Origin: JBBKWG01 sp037968835
Lineage (GTDB): Bacteria; Pseudomonadota; Alphaproteobacteria; Rhodobacterales; Rhodobacteraceae
Reading direction: 5' to 3'
Assembly: GCA_037968835.1 (NCBI GenBank)
Contig: JBBKWG010000029.1
Span: forward strand, 1 to 32,785
Length of the DNA stretch: 32,785 bases
Shown here piece after piece: positions 24,197 to 32,427 of the stretch (its first letter is position 1; each line of letters begins with the position of its first letter). A program made the translations under genes and the position numbers. Under the pieces are notes generated by a model. It worked only from the letters and a program-made list of their open reading frames with translations. It made no database searches and was not told where the DNA came from.

Positions 24197-26556
24197 GCCC
24201 GCTCGACCATAAACTCCTGCGTGATTTGTGGCGCATGAAGGGGCAGGCCCTCGCAATTGGCATGGTGATTGCGGTCGGTGTCGCGATGCTGGTGATGATG
24301 TCGGGGCTGGTCACTTCGCTGGAAGAAACTCGCACCGCCTATTACGAGCGCTATCGGCTGGCTGACGTCTTCGCCCCCGTCACGCGCGCACCCGATCGGT
24401 TGGCTGGGCGGCTTGCGTCCATCGACGGTGTCAGCGCGGTCGAGCCACGCGTCACAGGTGGCGCGCTGATTGACCTTGCCGATACCGACTTGCCGGTGCA
24501 GGCGCAGGCCGTCTCGCTGCCCGATCTGCGAACGCCCCGCCTCAATGATGTATTTCTCACCGACGGTCGCATGATCGTCAGCGGACATTCAGAAGAAATC
24601 CTTTTGCTTCAATCATTTGCGAAGGCACATGACTTGCGTCCTGGCGACCGCATCAGTGCAACGATGAGCGGCGCGCGGCGCAGCTTCCGGATCGTCGGTC
24701 TCGCCCAAAGTCCCGAGTTTATTTATACGACCGCCCCCGGCGAAATGATCCCCGACGATGCCCGCTTCGGTGTGATCTGGATGAGCCGCTCGGCACTGGC
24801 CGCGGCCTATGACATGGACGGCGCATTCAACGAAGCGTTGCTTTCGCTGTCGCGCGGAGCGAACGAGGCGGCGGTGCTGGACGCTGTCGACCGCATCCTC
24901 GATCCCTACGGCGGAACGGGCGCCTACCCCCTGTTCGATCAGATCTCCAACCGGTTTGTCAGCGAAGAGATAAGCGGGCTGGAAGCCGCAGCCGCCGGAG
25001 TGCCGCCCATCTTCCTCGCAGTGGCGGCGTTCCTCCTTTACATTGTCATCAACCGGATGGTGCAATCCGAGCGCGAAGAAATCGGCTTGATGAAGGCATT
25101 CGGTTACACCAACGCCGAAGTGGGAGCGCATTACTTCAAACTTGTGATGGCGATTGCCATCGGCGGCGCATTTGCGGGATGCCTGATGGGCATCGCGGGC
25201 GGACGCGCACTGATCCAGATCTATATCGCATATTTCAAGTTTCCCTTTCTGGTGTTCCAGCTCGATCCGGCGTCCTTTGTTACTGGCGTTAGTGTCAGCA
25301 TCTTGTCGGCATCGGTCGGGGGGCTGATGGTCTTGCGGAGCGTCTTCGCACTGACCCCCGCGACGGCAATGCGCGCCCCTGCCCCACCAGATTATAGCCG
25401 CACCGGCCGCATGGGTCGCGCGATGAACCAATGGCTCGACCAACCCTCGCGGATGGTATTGCGCCGCATCACGCGACAACCCGGACGCATGGCCGGCGCG
25501 ATGATCGGCATCGCCTGCGGCATGGCGCTCAGCGTATCCATGATCACGATCTATGCGGGATTTGACCGCACCATCGACCTCACGTTCAACGTAATCGACC
25601 GCAGCGATGTGACGGTCAGCTTCACCCATGCAGCATCGGAATCGACGATCTTCGATCTGCGGCGGATGCAAGGTGTGACGCTGGTGGAACCCGTGCGCCA
25701 TGTTCCGGCGATTCTGCGCAACGGGCGCGATACCTATCGCGGCGTTGTCACCGGCCTTGAACCCCACGCCCGGCTCAGCCGCGCCCTCGACACCGATCTG
25801 GCCGAAATTCAGTTGCGCGAAGGAGGCATCGTCCTTTCGACTGCATTGGCCGATATCCTGAACGTCCTTCCCGGCGACATGCTGACACTCGAAGTTCGCG
25901 AGGGCAGACAGCCAGTCCTCGAAATCCCGGTGATTGCCGTGGCCGAAAGCCTGCTAGGTGCGCCCGCCTACATGGAACTGGCCGCCCTCAACCGTGCACT
26001 GCGTGAGCCAAACCGTGTCTCAGGCGCCTATCTGTCGATAGACGAGGCGCAGGCGGGCGTGATTTACAGCGCACTGCAAGAAATGCCGACCGTGGCGGGC
26101 GTCAGCGTGAAATCGGATGCAGAGATCGCCTTCCAGACCCTGATGAACACAGGCGCAGGGGCCATTCGCTATGTCATGGGCGCGATTGCCTTCGTCATCA
26201 CCTTCGGCATCGTCTACAACGCCGCCCGCATCGCCTATGCCGAGCGGTCCCGCGATCTGGCCAGCCTGCGCGTCATCGGGTTTACCAAGGGCGAAGTGGC
26301 GTTCGTGCTGTTGGGTGAACTGGCGGTCGTCACGCTGGTCGCCCTGCCGATAGGCGGCGTGATAGGGTATTACCTGTCCTTCAGTATCGCCGCCGGATTC
26401 TCGAGCGAATTGTACCAGATACCCGCCTTCTTTGACCCTGCAAGCTACGGCTTTGCCGCGATGGTGGTGATCGGTGCCGCTGTCGCTTCGGGCTGGCTGG
26501 TGAAACGCGATATCGACCGGGCGGAACTCGTCTCGGCCCTGAAAACGAGGGAGTAG
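24190..26556 (+). CDS. FtsX-type ABC transporter permease, duplicated
   Basis: The 788-residue protein has an N-terminal membrane helix (about 16-40), a periplasmic domain and three helices (about 270-395, beginning PPIFLAVAAFLLYIVINRM). A second set follows: a helix at RMAGAMIGIACGMAL, another periplasmic domain and three C-terminal helices. This is the two-module, eight-helix FtsX architecture, compared with four helices in MacB. The start is GTG 24190, immediately followed by a second GTG, and overlaps the ATPase gene by seven bases. The cargo is unknown; two-module FtsX proteins in other systems move lipids, lipoproteins or peptides. Confidence 0.94.
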   Translation: MVSPLDHKLLRDLWRMKGQALAIGMVIAVGVAMLVMMSGLVTSLEETRTAYYERYRLADVFAPVTRAPDRLAGRLASIDGVSAVEPRVTGGALIDLADTDLPVQAQAVSLPDLRTPRLNDVFLTDGRMIVSGHSEEILLLQSFAKAHDLRPGDRISATMSGARRSFRIVGLAQSPEFIYTTAPGEMIPDDARFGVIWMSRSALAAAYDMDGAFNEALLSLSRGANEAAVLDAVDRILDPYGGTGAYPLFDQISNRFVSEEISGLEAAAAGVPPIFLAVAAFLLYIVINRMVQSEREEIGLMKAFGYTNAEVGAHYFKLVMAIAIGGAFAGCLMGIAGGRALIQIYIAYFKFPFLVFQLDPASFVTGVSVSILSASVGGLMVLRSVFALTPATAMRAPAPPDYSRTGRMGRAMNQWLDQPSRMVLRRITRQPGRMAGAMIGIACGMALSVSMITIYAGFDRTIDLTFNVIDRSDVTVSFTHAASESTIFDLRRMQGVTLVEPVRHVPAILRNGRDTYRGVVTGLEPHARLSRALDTDLAEIQLREGGIVLSTALADILNVLPGDMLTLEVREGRQPVLEIPVIAVAESLLGAPAYMELAALNRALREPNRVSGAYLSIDEAQAGVIYSALQEMPTVAGVSVKSDAEIAFQTLMNTGAGAIRYVMGAIAFVITFGIVYNAARIAYAERSRDLASLRVIGFTKGEVAFVLLGELAVVTLVALPIGGVIGYYLSFSIAAGFSSELYQIPAFFDPASYGFAAMVVIGAAVASGWLVKRDIDRAELVSALKTRE

Positions 26557-26561
26557 CCATC

Positions 26562-27794
26562 ATGGCCAAAGCCAGAAAACGATCCCGATTGATCCTGACC
26601 ACCGGAGCGGTGTTGCTTGTTGTGGGCGCGCTTGCCGCCGCCTTCTGGCCCAAGCCGACCATGGTCGATATGGCCGATGTGACGCGCGGAACCATGCGAC
26701 TGACCATTGATGGAGAGGGGCGAACCCGTGTCCGTGACGCCTATATTGTCTCGACCCCGGTCGCCGGGCAATTGCAACGCGTCAGTGTACAGCCGGGCGA
26801 TCCGGTCGTGCGCGGCGAAACGATCGTTGCCCTCATGCGCCCCACCAACCCCGCCGCACTGGACGTGCGCACCCGCGAACAGGCCCTTGCCGCGGTCGCT
26901 GCTGCGGAGGCAACATTGCGTGTCGCGCGGGCCGATCTGAACGCGGCCCTGGCCAACCGTGATCTGGCGCAAACCGAATTCGCAAGGTCTGAACAACTGG
27001 TCGAGCGCGGCATTTCAAGCGACGCGGCGCTCGACCGCGCGCGACAGACCGCACGCGTGGCGCAGGCAAATGTCGATACGGCAGAAGCCGCCATTTCCAT
27101 GCGCGAGGCCGAAATCTCGAACGCGCAAGCACAACTGATCGGATTCGACGACAAGGGACTCGCCGCTGCCATCGGCAACGGGTCGGACAACATCCCGCTC
27201 TACGCCCCCGCAGACGGCCGCATCCTGCGAGTCATCCAGCAAAGTGAGACTTCATTGCCCGCCGGCTCGCCGATTATCGAGATTGGTAACATCGCCAATG
27301 ATCTGGAAGTCGTGGTGGAACTGCTTTCAACCGATGCTGTGCAAGTCGCGGTTGGCGACCCGGTGATTATTGCGGATTGGGGCGGACCCAGAGAACTGGC
27401 CGGCGAAGTGATCCGAGTCGACCCGTTCGGCATAACCCAGTTTTCCGCCCTTGGTGTGAAAGAACAGCGCGTGAATGCGGTGATTGCATTCGCCAGCCCG
27501 TCGGACGGCTATCAAGGTCTTGGCCATGGCTTCCGTGTGGAGGCCCGGATCATCGTCTGGGAGGCAGAGGACACCCTGATCGTTCCGGCCAGCGCGCTCT
27601 TTCGCAGCCGCGACAACTGGGCGGTGTTTGTCGCCGACGACGACACGGCGCAACTCCGGACGATCGAGATCGGGCCGAACAATGGCATCGAGGCGCAGGT
27701 CGCGAGTGGCTTGTCAGAGGGCGACCGTGTGATCCTCTATCCCTCGTCGGGCCTGTCCGAAGGGATGAGCGTCGCAGAGCGCGTCATCAATTGA
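26562..27794 (+). CDS. HlyD/RND-type periplasmic adaptor (membrane fusion protein)
   Basis: The 410-residue protein begins with a basic cytosolic end and one membrane anchor (about 10-28, LILTTGAVLLVVGALAAAF). A lipoyl-like half follows (IVSTPVAGQLQRVSVQPGDPV, about 63-83). A coiled-coil hairpin lies at about 105-195, rich in Ala/Glu/Arg, and the second lipoyl half is APADGRILRVIQQSETSLPAGS. A beta-barrel and membrane-proximal region end the protein. It would link the FtsX permease to an outer-membrane TolC-like channel, which is not encoded here. The ATG is six bases after the permease stop. This completes the exporter. Confidence 0.94.
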   Translation: MAKARKRSRLILTTGAVLLVVGALAAAFWPKPTMVDMADVTRGTMRLTIDGEGRTRVRDAYIVSTPVAGQLQRVSVQPGDPVVRGETIVALMRPTNPAALDVRTREQALAAVAAAEATLRVARADLNAALANRDLAQTEFARSEQLVERGISSDAALDRARQTARVAQANVDTAEAAISMREAEISNAQAQLIGFDDKGLAAAIGNGSDNIPLYAPADGRILRVIQQSETSLPAGSPIIEIGNIANDLEVVVELLSTDAVQVAVGDPVIIADWGGPRELAGEVIRVDPFGITQFSALGVKEQRVNAVIAFASPSDGYQGLGHGFRVEARIIVWEAEDTLIVPASALFRSRDNWAVFVADDDTAQLRTIEIGPNNGIEAQVASGLSEGDRVILYPSSGLSEGMSVAERVIN

Positions 27795-27812
27795 ACGGCC
27801 CGATCAGGCCGT
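27795..27812 (+). terminator. weak stem-loop after the exporter operon
   Basis: ACGGCC and GGCCGT pair around a six-base CGATCA loop directly after the adaptor stop codon. No T run follows. It may help end the operon or protect its 3' end. Confidence 0.3.
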
Positions 27813-28181
27813 AAACCCCGGACCAACCAACTTGTCTTGACGGCAGCGCCGCGAAAAGGATCTTCGGGTAGACGAGGTTGGGGGTCCGGATCCTGGTCGC
27901 GGGCCAGCGAATTCTCATTTTGATCTAAATCAACGTTCGCCTGGTCGAAACGCGCAAGTAATTCTTAGACGGGTAGTTGTGGTTTCACCTGAGATGAGTG
28001 ACCGGACGATCCGAAAACGCTGAAATTTTATCCCTGCAATCAACGGCTTGGGAGACAGTAAAGTCATCTGCGCGTGACAACCAGACGCCGCATTCTGGCG
28101 CGAGGACAGCTTCGGACAGCGACGGCGCTGAACGGCGCGAAGTGCACCCGACGCCGGGTGTGAAACCACGGGAGTACGGAT
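27813..28181. other. upstream region of the heme-copper operon
   Basis: This 369-bp gene-free stretch carries the FNR-type box (27920-27933). A possible -10 TAATTC lies at 27959-27964, which would place the box near -41 to -45, the position for activation. The rest has no convincing gene, RNA or repeat. A long leader of about 210 bases would be made before the first ATG. GGGAG eight bases before ATG 28182 is the ribosome site of the small membrane protein. Confidence 0.55.
27920..27933. promoter_or_regulatory. FNR/DNR-family binding site TTGAT-N4-ATCAA
   Basis: TTGATCTAAATCAA is a perfect match to the FNR consensus palindrome, which is shared by FnrL and DNR-like regulators. It lies 249 bases before the first gene of the heme-copper operon. 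It predicts induction at low oxygen or by nitric oxide; the sequence alone does not tell which CRP/FNR-family protein binds. Confidence 0.8.
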
Positions 28182-28364
28182 ATGAGCGAGTCAGAATCTA
28201 CAGCACCCCGACCTCCACCCGTCGATCCGGAGGAACAAATTCCGGCGATGCAGAGGGTGCTCGACAACCCGTTTCTGCTGCTCTTCCTCGGCGTCACCAT
28301 CCCGGCAGTGCTCTACATAATCTGGGGCATAATGGAAGTGGCCTCCATCCCGATCGGGGGCTAG
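28182..28364 (+). CDS. small one-helix membrane protein, possible oxidase subunit IIa-like
   Basis: The 60-residue protein has a Pro/Glu-rich cytosolic N-terminus (APRPPPVDPEEQ) and one membrane helix (about 31-53, FLLLFLGVTIPAVLYIIWGI). It is the first gene of the heme-copper operon, 31 bases before the CuA subunit. B-family oxidases have a single-helix subunit IIa at this place, so a structural subunit is likely. The match is based on position and topology only. GGGAG lies eight bases upstream of the ATG. Confidence 0.75.
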   Translation: MSESESTAPRPPPVDPEEQIPAMQRVLDNPFLLLFLGVTIPAVLYIIWGIMEVASIPIGG

Positions 28365-28395
28365 CGCGCAGCGTACTCACAAGAAGGCGACGATC

Positions 28396-28950
28396 ATGGC
28401 AATCACCCCGCCGACCAACCGTCTCTGGTGGAAAGAGCCGATCCAGGCCATTGAACTGGGCTGGGTCATCATCGCCTTTCTGTGGGGCCTGATCATGTTC
28501 TTCTTCATGATCGCCTGGCACTTCATCGGCGATCAGAACCTGTCCAACGAGACCTATCGGGTCAATCCCGAAGCGTTCGAGGAAAAGGTGATCAATTTCG
28601 CCGAAGAATTCCAGAAAAAGGACGCCAATGGCGATCTGGTCGAGGAAGAAGGCGCGCCGGTAGTGGTGCCTCCCGAGGGGGGCGATGTCTATATGCTTGC
28701 CCGCTTGTGGGAATTCTGGCCGGTGCTGGAACTGAAGAAGGGCGTGCCGTACCGCTTCCATCTGTCATCAGTCGACTGGCAACACGGCTTTTCGCTGCAA
28801 CCCACGAATATCAATATTTCGGTCCACCCCGGATACGAACACGTGTTCACGCTGACCCCCACCGGCACCGGGGATTTCGGCGTCGTCTGCAATGAATACT
28901 GCGGCATCGGGCATCACATGATGACCGGGCGCATTCGCGTCGTCGACTGA
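28396..28950 (+). CDS. heme-copper reductase subunit II with CuA site
   Basis: The 184-residue protein has one N-terminal membrane helix (about 18-42) and a C-terminal cupredoxin domain facing the periplasm. The CuA ligands are all present: His130 in DWQHGFSL, then Cys165, Glu167, Cys169, His173 and Met176 in CNEYCGIGHHMM. It should take electrons from a cytochrome c or similar donor and pass them to subunit I. The single helix and short length fit the B-family (ba3-like) and the CuA-type NO reductase groups rather than the two-helix A-family. It lies 14 bases before subunit I. Confidence 0.93.
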   Translation: MAITPPTNRLWWKEPIQAIELGWVIIAFLWGLIMFFFMIAWHFIGDQNLSNETYRVNPEAFEEKVINFAEEFQKKDANGDLVEEEGAPVVVPPEGGDVYMLARLWEFWPVLELKKGVPYRFHLSSVDWQHGFSLQPTNINISVHPGYEHVFTLTPTGTGDFGVVCNEYCGIGHHMMTGRIRVVD

Positions 28951-28964
28951 GGGAGAACCACGCA

Positions 28965-30695
28965 ATGACCAGCATAGATCATGGTGCGGCCCCCGCCGCG
29001 GGCTATCAGGCAGAGTATCGAACCTGCCGGTTCAGCGGATTGCGGATCGAGAAGAACGCCGAAACGCTGATCAAGGTCAACGCCGTCGCCGCGGTTATTT
29101 TCCTGGCCGTGGGCGGATTAATGGGCTTGTTGGTCGCTCTGACCCGCTGGCCTGCGATCCAATTGTTGCCGGCCGAATGGTTCTATCTGACCCTGACCGG
29201 GCATGGCGCGAACGTCCTGTTGTTCTGGATACTCTTTTTCGAAATCGCAATTTTGTATTTTGCCTCGGCGGTTCTTCTGGGGTCGCGACTGGCGGCTCCG
29301 AAGGTGGCGTGGCTTGGGTTCGTTATGATGCTGGTCGGGGCGGTGATGGCAAATTTCGCCGTCCTGCGCGGCGACAGTTCGGTGATGTTCACCTCCTACC
29401 CGCCGATGATGGCCGAACACTGGTTTTATCTCGGGCTGATTATCTTCGCGGTCGGGGCGTTGCTGGCGGTGATCGTTTTCTTCGCCACTCTGGTCGTCGC
29501 CAAGGCCGAGAAAACCTATGACGGATCGGTGCCGCTGGTCACTTTCGGCGCAATCACTGCCGGTATCATCGCGGTGTTCACCCTGGCGTCCGGCGCCATC
29601 ATCCTGATCCCCACCTGGCTGTGGTCGATCGGGCTGATCTCGGGCATCGACACGCTGATGTACAAGGTGATCTGGTGGGGGATGGGGCATTCCAGCCAGC
29701 AGATAAACGTCTCGGCCCATGTCGCGATCTGGTACGCCATCGGTGCGATGGTTCTGGGCGCCAAGCCGCTGTCCGAGAAAGTCAGCCGGATGGCGTTCTT
29801 TCTCTATATCCTGTTCCTGCAACTGGCTTCGGCGCACCACCTGCTTGCCGAACCGGGGCTGAGTTCGACCTGGAAGATCGTCAATACTTCTTACATGATG
29901 TACCTCGCGGTGCTTGGCTCGCTGATCCACGGCCTGACCGTACCGGGTGCGATCGAGGCGGCGCAAAGGCGCAACGGCTATACCAAGGGATTTTTCGAGT
30001 GGCTGACCAAGGCGCCGTGGGGCAACCCGGCGTTTTCGGGCATGTTCATGAGCCTCGTGATGTTCGGCTTCATCGGCGGAATTTCGGGCGTGGTGCTTGG
30101 CACCGAGCAATTGAACGTGCTGATGCACAACACGATCTACGTGCCCGGCCACTTCCACGGCACTGTCGTTGCCGGCACCACGCTGGCCTTCATGGCGGGC
30201 ACGTTTCTGCTGGTGCCGCTGCTGTTCCAGCGCGACATCATTTGGCCGCGGATCGCCAAATGGCAGCCCTATTTCTTTGGGCTGGGTGCGGGCGGTATCT
30301 CGCTGTTCATGATGGGTGCGGGAACCCTTGGGGTGCCGCGGCGACAGTGGGATATCGGCCTGACCGACGCGCCGCACGCCTATGAGTTTCCCGCCGCCGC
30401 CTATCTGATGATGGGACTGAACGGACTGGCGGCAATCGCTGCGGCCATCGGCGGGTTGATGTTCATCCTTGTGATCGTCGCCACCATCGTCGCGGGTCCG
30501 CGACTGGATCAGCCCGGTGCCAAACTGGTGTTCCCGCTGCACGACAAGGGACGCGAGGCGGTCTCGACCTATGGCAGCGAAACGCACCCGAAATTGCCCG
30601 GAACGATCGTTCTGGTCACGATCTTCTTCATCTGCTTCGTCCTCTACTACTTCGTGAACTGGAAGTATTTGTCGGAGCTTTGGCTGATCAACTGA
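28965..30695 (+). CDS. heme-copper subunit I lacking the catalytic Tyr; candidate NO reductase
   Basis: The 576-residue protein has about 13 membrane helices. All metal ligands can be placed: low-spin heme His80 (LTGHGANVLLFW) and His398, high-spin heme His396 (VPGHFHG), and CuB His242, His291 and His292 (SAHHLLAEP). The sequence after His242 is SSQQ, so Gln246 occupies the position of the cross-linked Tyr of A- and B-family O2 reductases (H-x3-Y). The helix-VII Tyr of cbb3 oxidases is also absent (Leu285). Heme-copper NO reductases lack this Tyr, so I favour a CuA-containing NO reductase, compare NorY of the sNOR group. A divergent O2 reductase cannot be excluded. Confidence 0.85.
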   Translation: MTSIDHGAAPAAGYQAEYRTCRFSGLRIEKNAETLIKVNAVAAVIFLAVGGLMGLLVALTRWPAIQLLPAEWFYLTLTGHGANVLLFWILFFEIAILYFASAVLLGSRLAAPKVAWLGFVMMLVGAVMANFAVLRGDSSVMFTSYPPMMAEHWFYLGLIIFAVGALLAVIVFFATLVVAKAEKTYDGSVPLVTFGAITAGIIAVFTLASGAIILIPTWLWSIGLISGIDTLMYKVIWWGMGHSSQQINVSAHVAIWYAIGAMVLGAKPLSEKVSRMAFFLYILFLQLASAHHLLAEPGLSSTWKIVNTSYMMYLAVLGSLIHGLTVPGAIEAAQRRNGYTKGFFEWLTKAPWGNPAFSGMFMSLVMFGFIGGISGVVLGTEQLNVLMHNTIYVPGHFHGTVVAGTTLAFMAGTFLLVPLLFQRDIIWPRIAKWQPYFFGLGAGGISLFMMGAGTLGVPRRQWDIGLTDAPHAYEFPAAAYLMMGLNGLAAIAAAIGGLMFILVIVATIVAGPRLDQPGAKLVFPLHDKGREAVSTYGSETHPKLPGTIVLVTIFFICFVLYYFVNWKYLSELWLIN

Positions 30696-30721
30696 TTGAT
30701 CGGATGAAAGGAGCCGTTCCA

Positions 30722-31606
30722 ATGACCCCTGCGCTAGCGATGACCGCCTCGATACTGAAACTGCGTATTGGCTCTTTCGTGGCGCTTGCCGCGCTGATCG
30801 GCATCATGACGACGGCGGGTGGCCAGATGAGTCTGGCCGAAGCACTGGTCTTCACCATTGCGGTGCTGGGCGCATCCGGCGCGGCGGGTGCCTATAACCA
30901 CTATTACGAGCGCGAAACCGACAGGCTTATGGCGCGCACCTTCAACCGACCGTTCGCCAGCAAGACGCTGAAGCCCCGCCTGATCTGGCCGCTGACGTTT
31001 CTGGCGCTTCTGTCCGGGTCGCTGTTCATGGCGTGGTCGGTCGGCGGCACGCTCGCGACTGCCCTGGTCTTACTTGGCGCGGCGACATACGCCTTTGTCT
31101 ACACAGTCTGGCTGAAGCGGCGCAGCGTCTGGAACGTCGTCATCGGCGGCGCTTCGGGCAGCTTCGCGATGCTGGCTGGCGCCGCCGCCGCCGCCCCGGT
31201 GCCCGGACCCGCCATCGGTCCGATACCGGTTCTGCTGGCCGCAAGCCTCTTTTTATGGACACCGCCACACTTCTGGGCGCTTGCGGCGGCCAAAGGCGAC
31301 GATTATCGCCGCGCCGGCATACCGATGCTGCCCGTGGTGACCGATCACAGCGTCTGGGGACCGGTGATTTTTATCCACGTCGTCGTTCTGGTCGCCCTGT
31401 CGCTGGGTCCGCTTTTCTATGGATTGGGAGTAATCTACGGGATCTGCGCCATTGTTGGCGGCACGTATTTCCTCCACCAAAGCTGGCACCTGATGCGACA
31501 CGACGACCGCAAGTCGGCGATGGGAACCTTCCGCGCCTCGCTGCTTCAGTTCGCGCTCATCGGGATTGGCGTCATCGCGGACAGGTCCGTCGCATGGGCA
31601 TTCTGA
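30722..31606 (+). CDS. ctaB: protoheme IX farnesyltransferase (heme O synthase)
   Basis: The 294-residue inner-membrane UbiA-type prenyltransferase has YNHYYERETDRLMARTFNRP (the NxxxDxxMxRT motif that binds farnesyl diphosphate) and YRRAGIPMLPVV in the second loop. It turns heme B into heme O. Its place between subunit I and SCO suggests that the enzyme uses heme O or A in at least one site. I chose ATG 30722 because AAAGGAG lies eight bases upstream; longer forms from TTG 30680 or ATG 30704 add a non-conserved tail. The end overlaps the SCO gene by 13 bases. Confidence 0.95.
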   Translation: MTPALAMTASILKLRIGSFVALAALIGIMTTAGGQMSLAEALVFTIAVLGASGAAGAYNHYYERETDRLMARTFNRPFASKTLKPRLIWPLTFLALLSGSLFMAWSVGGTLATALVLLGAATYAFVYTVWLKRRSVWNVVIGGASGSFAMLAGAAAAAPVPGPAIGPIPVLLAASLFLWTPPHFWALAAAKGDDYRRAGIPMLPVVTDHSVWGPVIFIHVVVLVALSLGPLFYGLGVIYGICAIVGGTYFLHQSWHLMRHDDRKSAMGTFRASLLQFALIGIGVIADRSVAWAF

Positions 31607-32427
31607 AACCGCTTTGCCTTTGTGTGCTGGCGCTCTTTGTCGCGCTGCCCGGTGTCGCCGCCGAAAAGCTCGACGCCGAGATTGCGTTCGAGGAAAGTCA
31701 GGCTGCGATTGGCAATTCGGCCGGCAACCACATTCTGCGCGATTACCGTGGCCGGGCCCTGGCGCTGGACGATTTGCGCGGCAAGCCACTGGTCGTGTCG
31801 CTGATTTACACGAGTTGCGCGACCGTCTGCCCGATCGTGACCGACCATCTGCGCGATGCGGTAACCGAGGCGCACCGTGTGTTGGGACCGGGCCGGTTCA
31901 ACGTGCTGACGTTCGGTTTCGATGCGAGCGGGGATCGTCCGGGCCAGTTGGCGGGATTCGCCGGAACCCATAGTCTGCTTGATATCGACGGCTGGTTCAT
32001 TGCCAGCGCCGACGCCGCCACGACCGAGGCTTTGCTCGCCGAGCTTGGCTTTTCTTATCGTGAGGCGGCAGGCGGCTTTGCCCACGTCACACAGACCTCC
32101 GTCCTCGACGCCGATGGCCGGGTCTATCGGCAGCTTTACGGTGAGCAGTTTCCGTTGCCGATGTTGCTTGAGCCGCTGAAGGACTTGATCCTTGGGCGCC
32201 ACACCCGTTCGCTCGCACCGGCTGATCTTTGGGATCGACTGACCTTTATCTGCACGGTCTACAATCCCCTGACGGGTGCCTACAGATTCGACTACAGTAT
32301 CGTGTTCGGTGTTTTCTTCGGCGGCCTGTCACTGATCCTGTTCGGCTGGGCCATCGTGCGGCTTTGGCTGGAACGCCGGCGCGCACTTCGAGCCGCAGTA
32401 GCCACTCCCGGCATGGGAGCCAATTGA
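31594..32427 (+). CDS. SCO1/SenC-type copper chaperone
   Basis: The 277-residue protein has a signal peptide or anchor (GILKPLCLCVLALFVALPG) and a thioredoxin-fold domain with YTSCATVCPIV, the CxxxC copper-binding motif. The third ligand is a His in GGFAHVTQTSV. A C-terminal membrane helix (about 225-255) precedes a basic tail, which is an unusual extra for SCO but seen in SenC-like forms. It would load CuA of subunit II. ATG 31594 is chosen since the signal peptide starts there; the same frame is open further upstream inside ctaB without matching anything. The stop shares one base with the next start (TGATG). Confidence 0.92.
   Translation: MGILKPLCLCVLALFVALPGVAAEKLDAEIAFEESQAAIGNSAGNHILRDYRGRALALDDLRGKPLVVSLIYTSCATVCPIVTDHLRDAVTEAHRVLGPGRFNVLTFGFDASGDRPGQLAGFAGTHSLLDIDGWFIASADAATTEALLAELGFSYREAAGGFAHVTQTSVLDADGRVYRQLYGEQFPLPMLLEPLKDLILGRHTRSLAPADLWDRLTFICTVYNPLTGAYRFDYSIVFGVFFGGLSLILFGWAIVRLWLERRRALRAAVATPGMGAN

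Noticed and set aside
24613..25767. A 384-codon antisense frame inside the FtsX permease gene
   Set aside because: His/Arg-rich with no motif; the sense strand has regular membrane helices and matches its neighbours in an exporter operon.
29118..30722. A 534-codon open frame antisense to heme-copper subunit I
   Set aside because: Composition is dominated by Arg, Gln, His and Asp, with no domain. It is the usual mirror frame of a high-GC membrane-protein gene whose sense reading has clear metal-ligand motifs.
31033..31593. The upstream extension of the SCO frame inside ctaB, suggesting a fusion
   Set aside because: The 187 extra residues are Arg-rich and lie entirely within ctaB; the SCO signal peptide begins exactly at ATG 31594.
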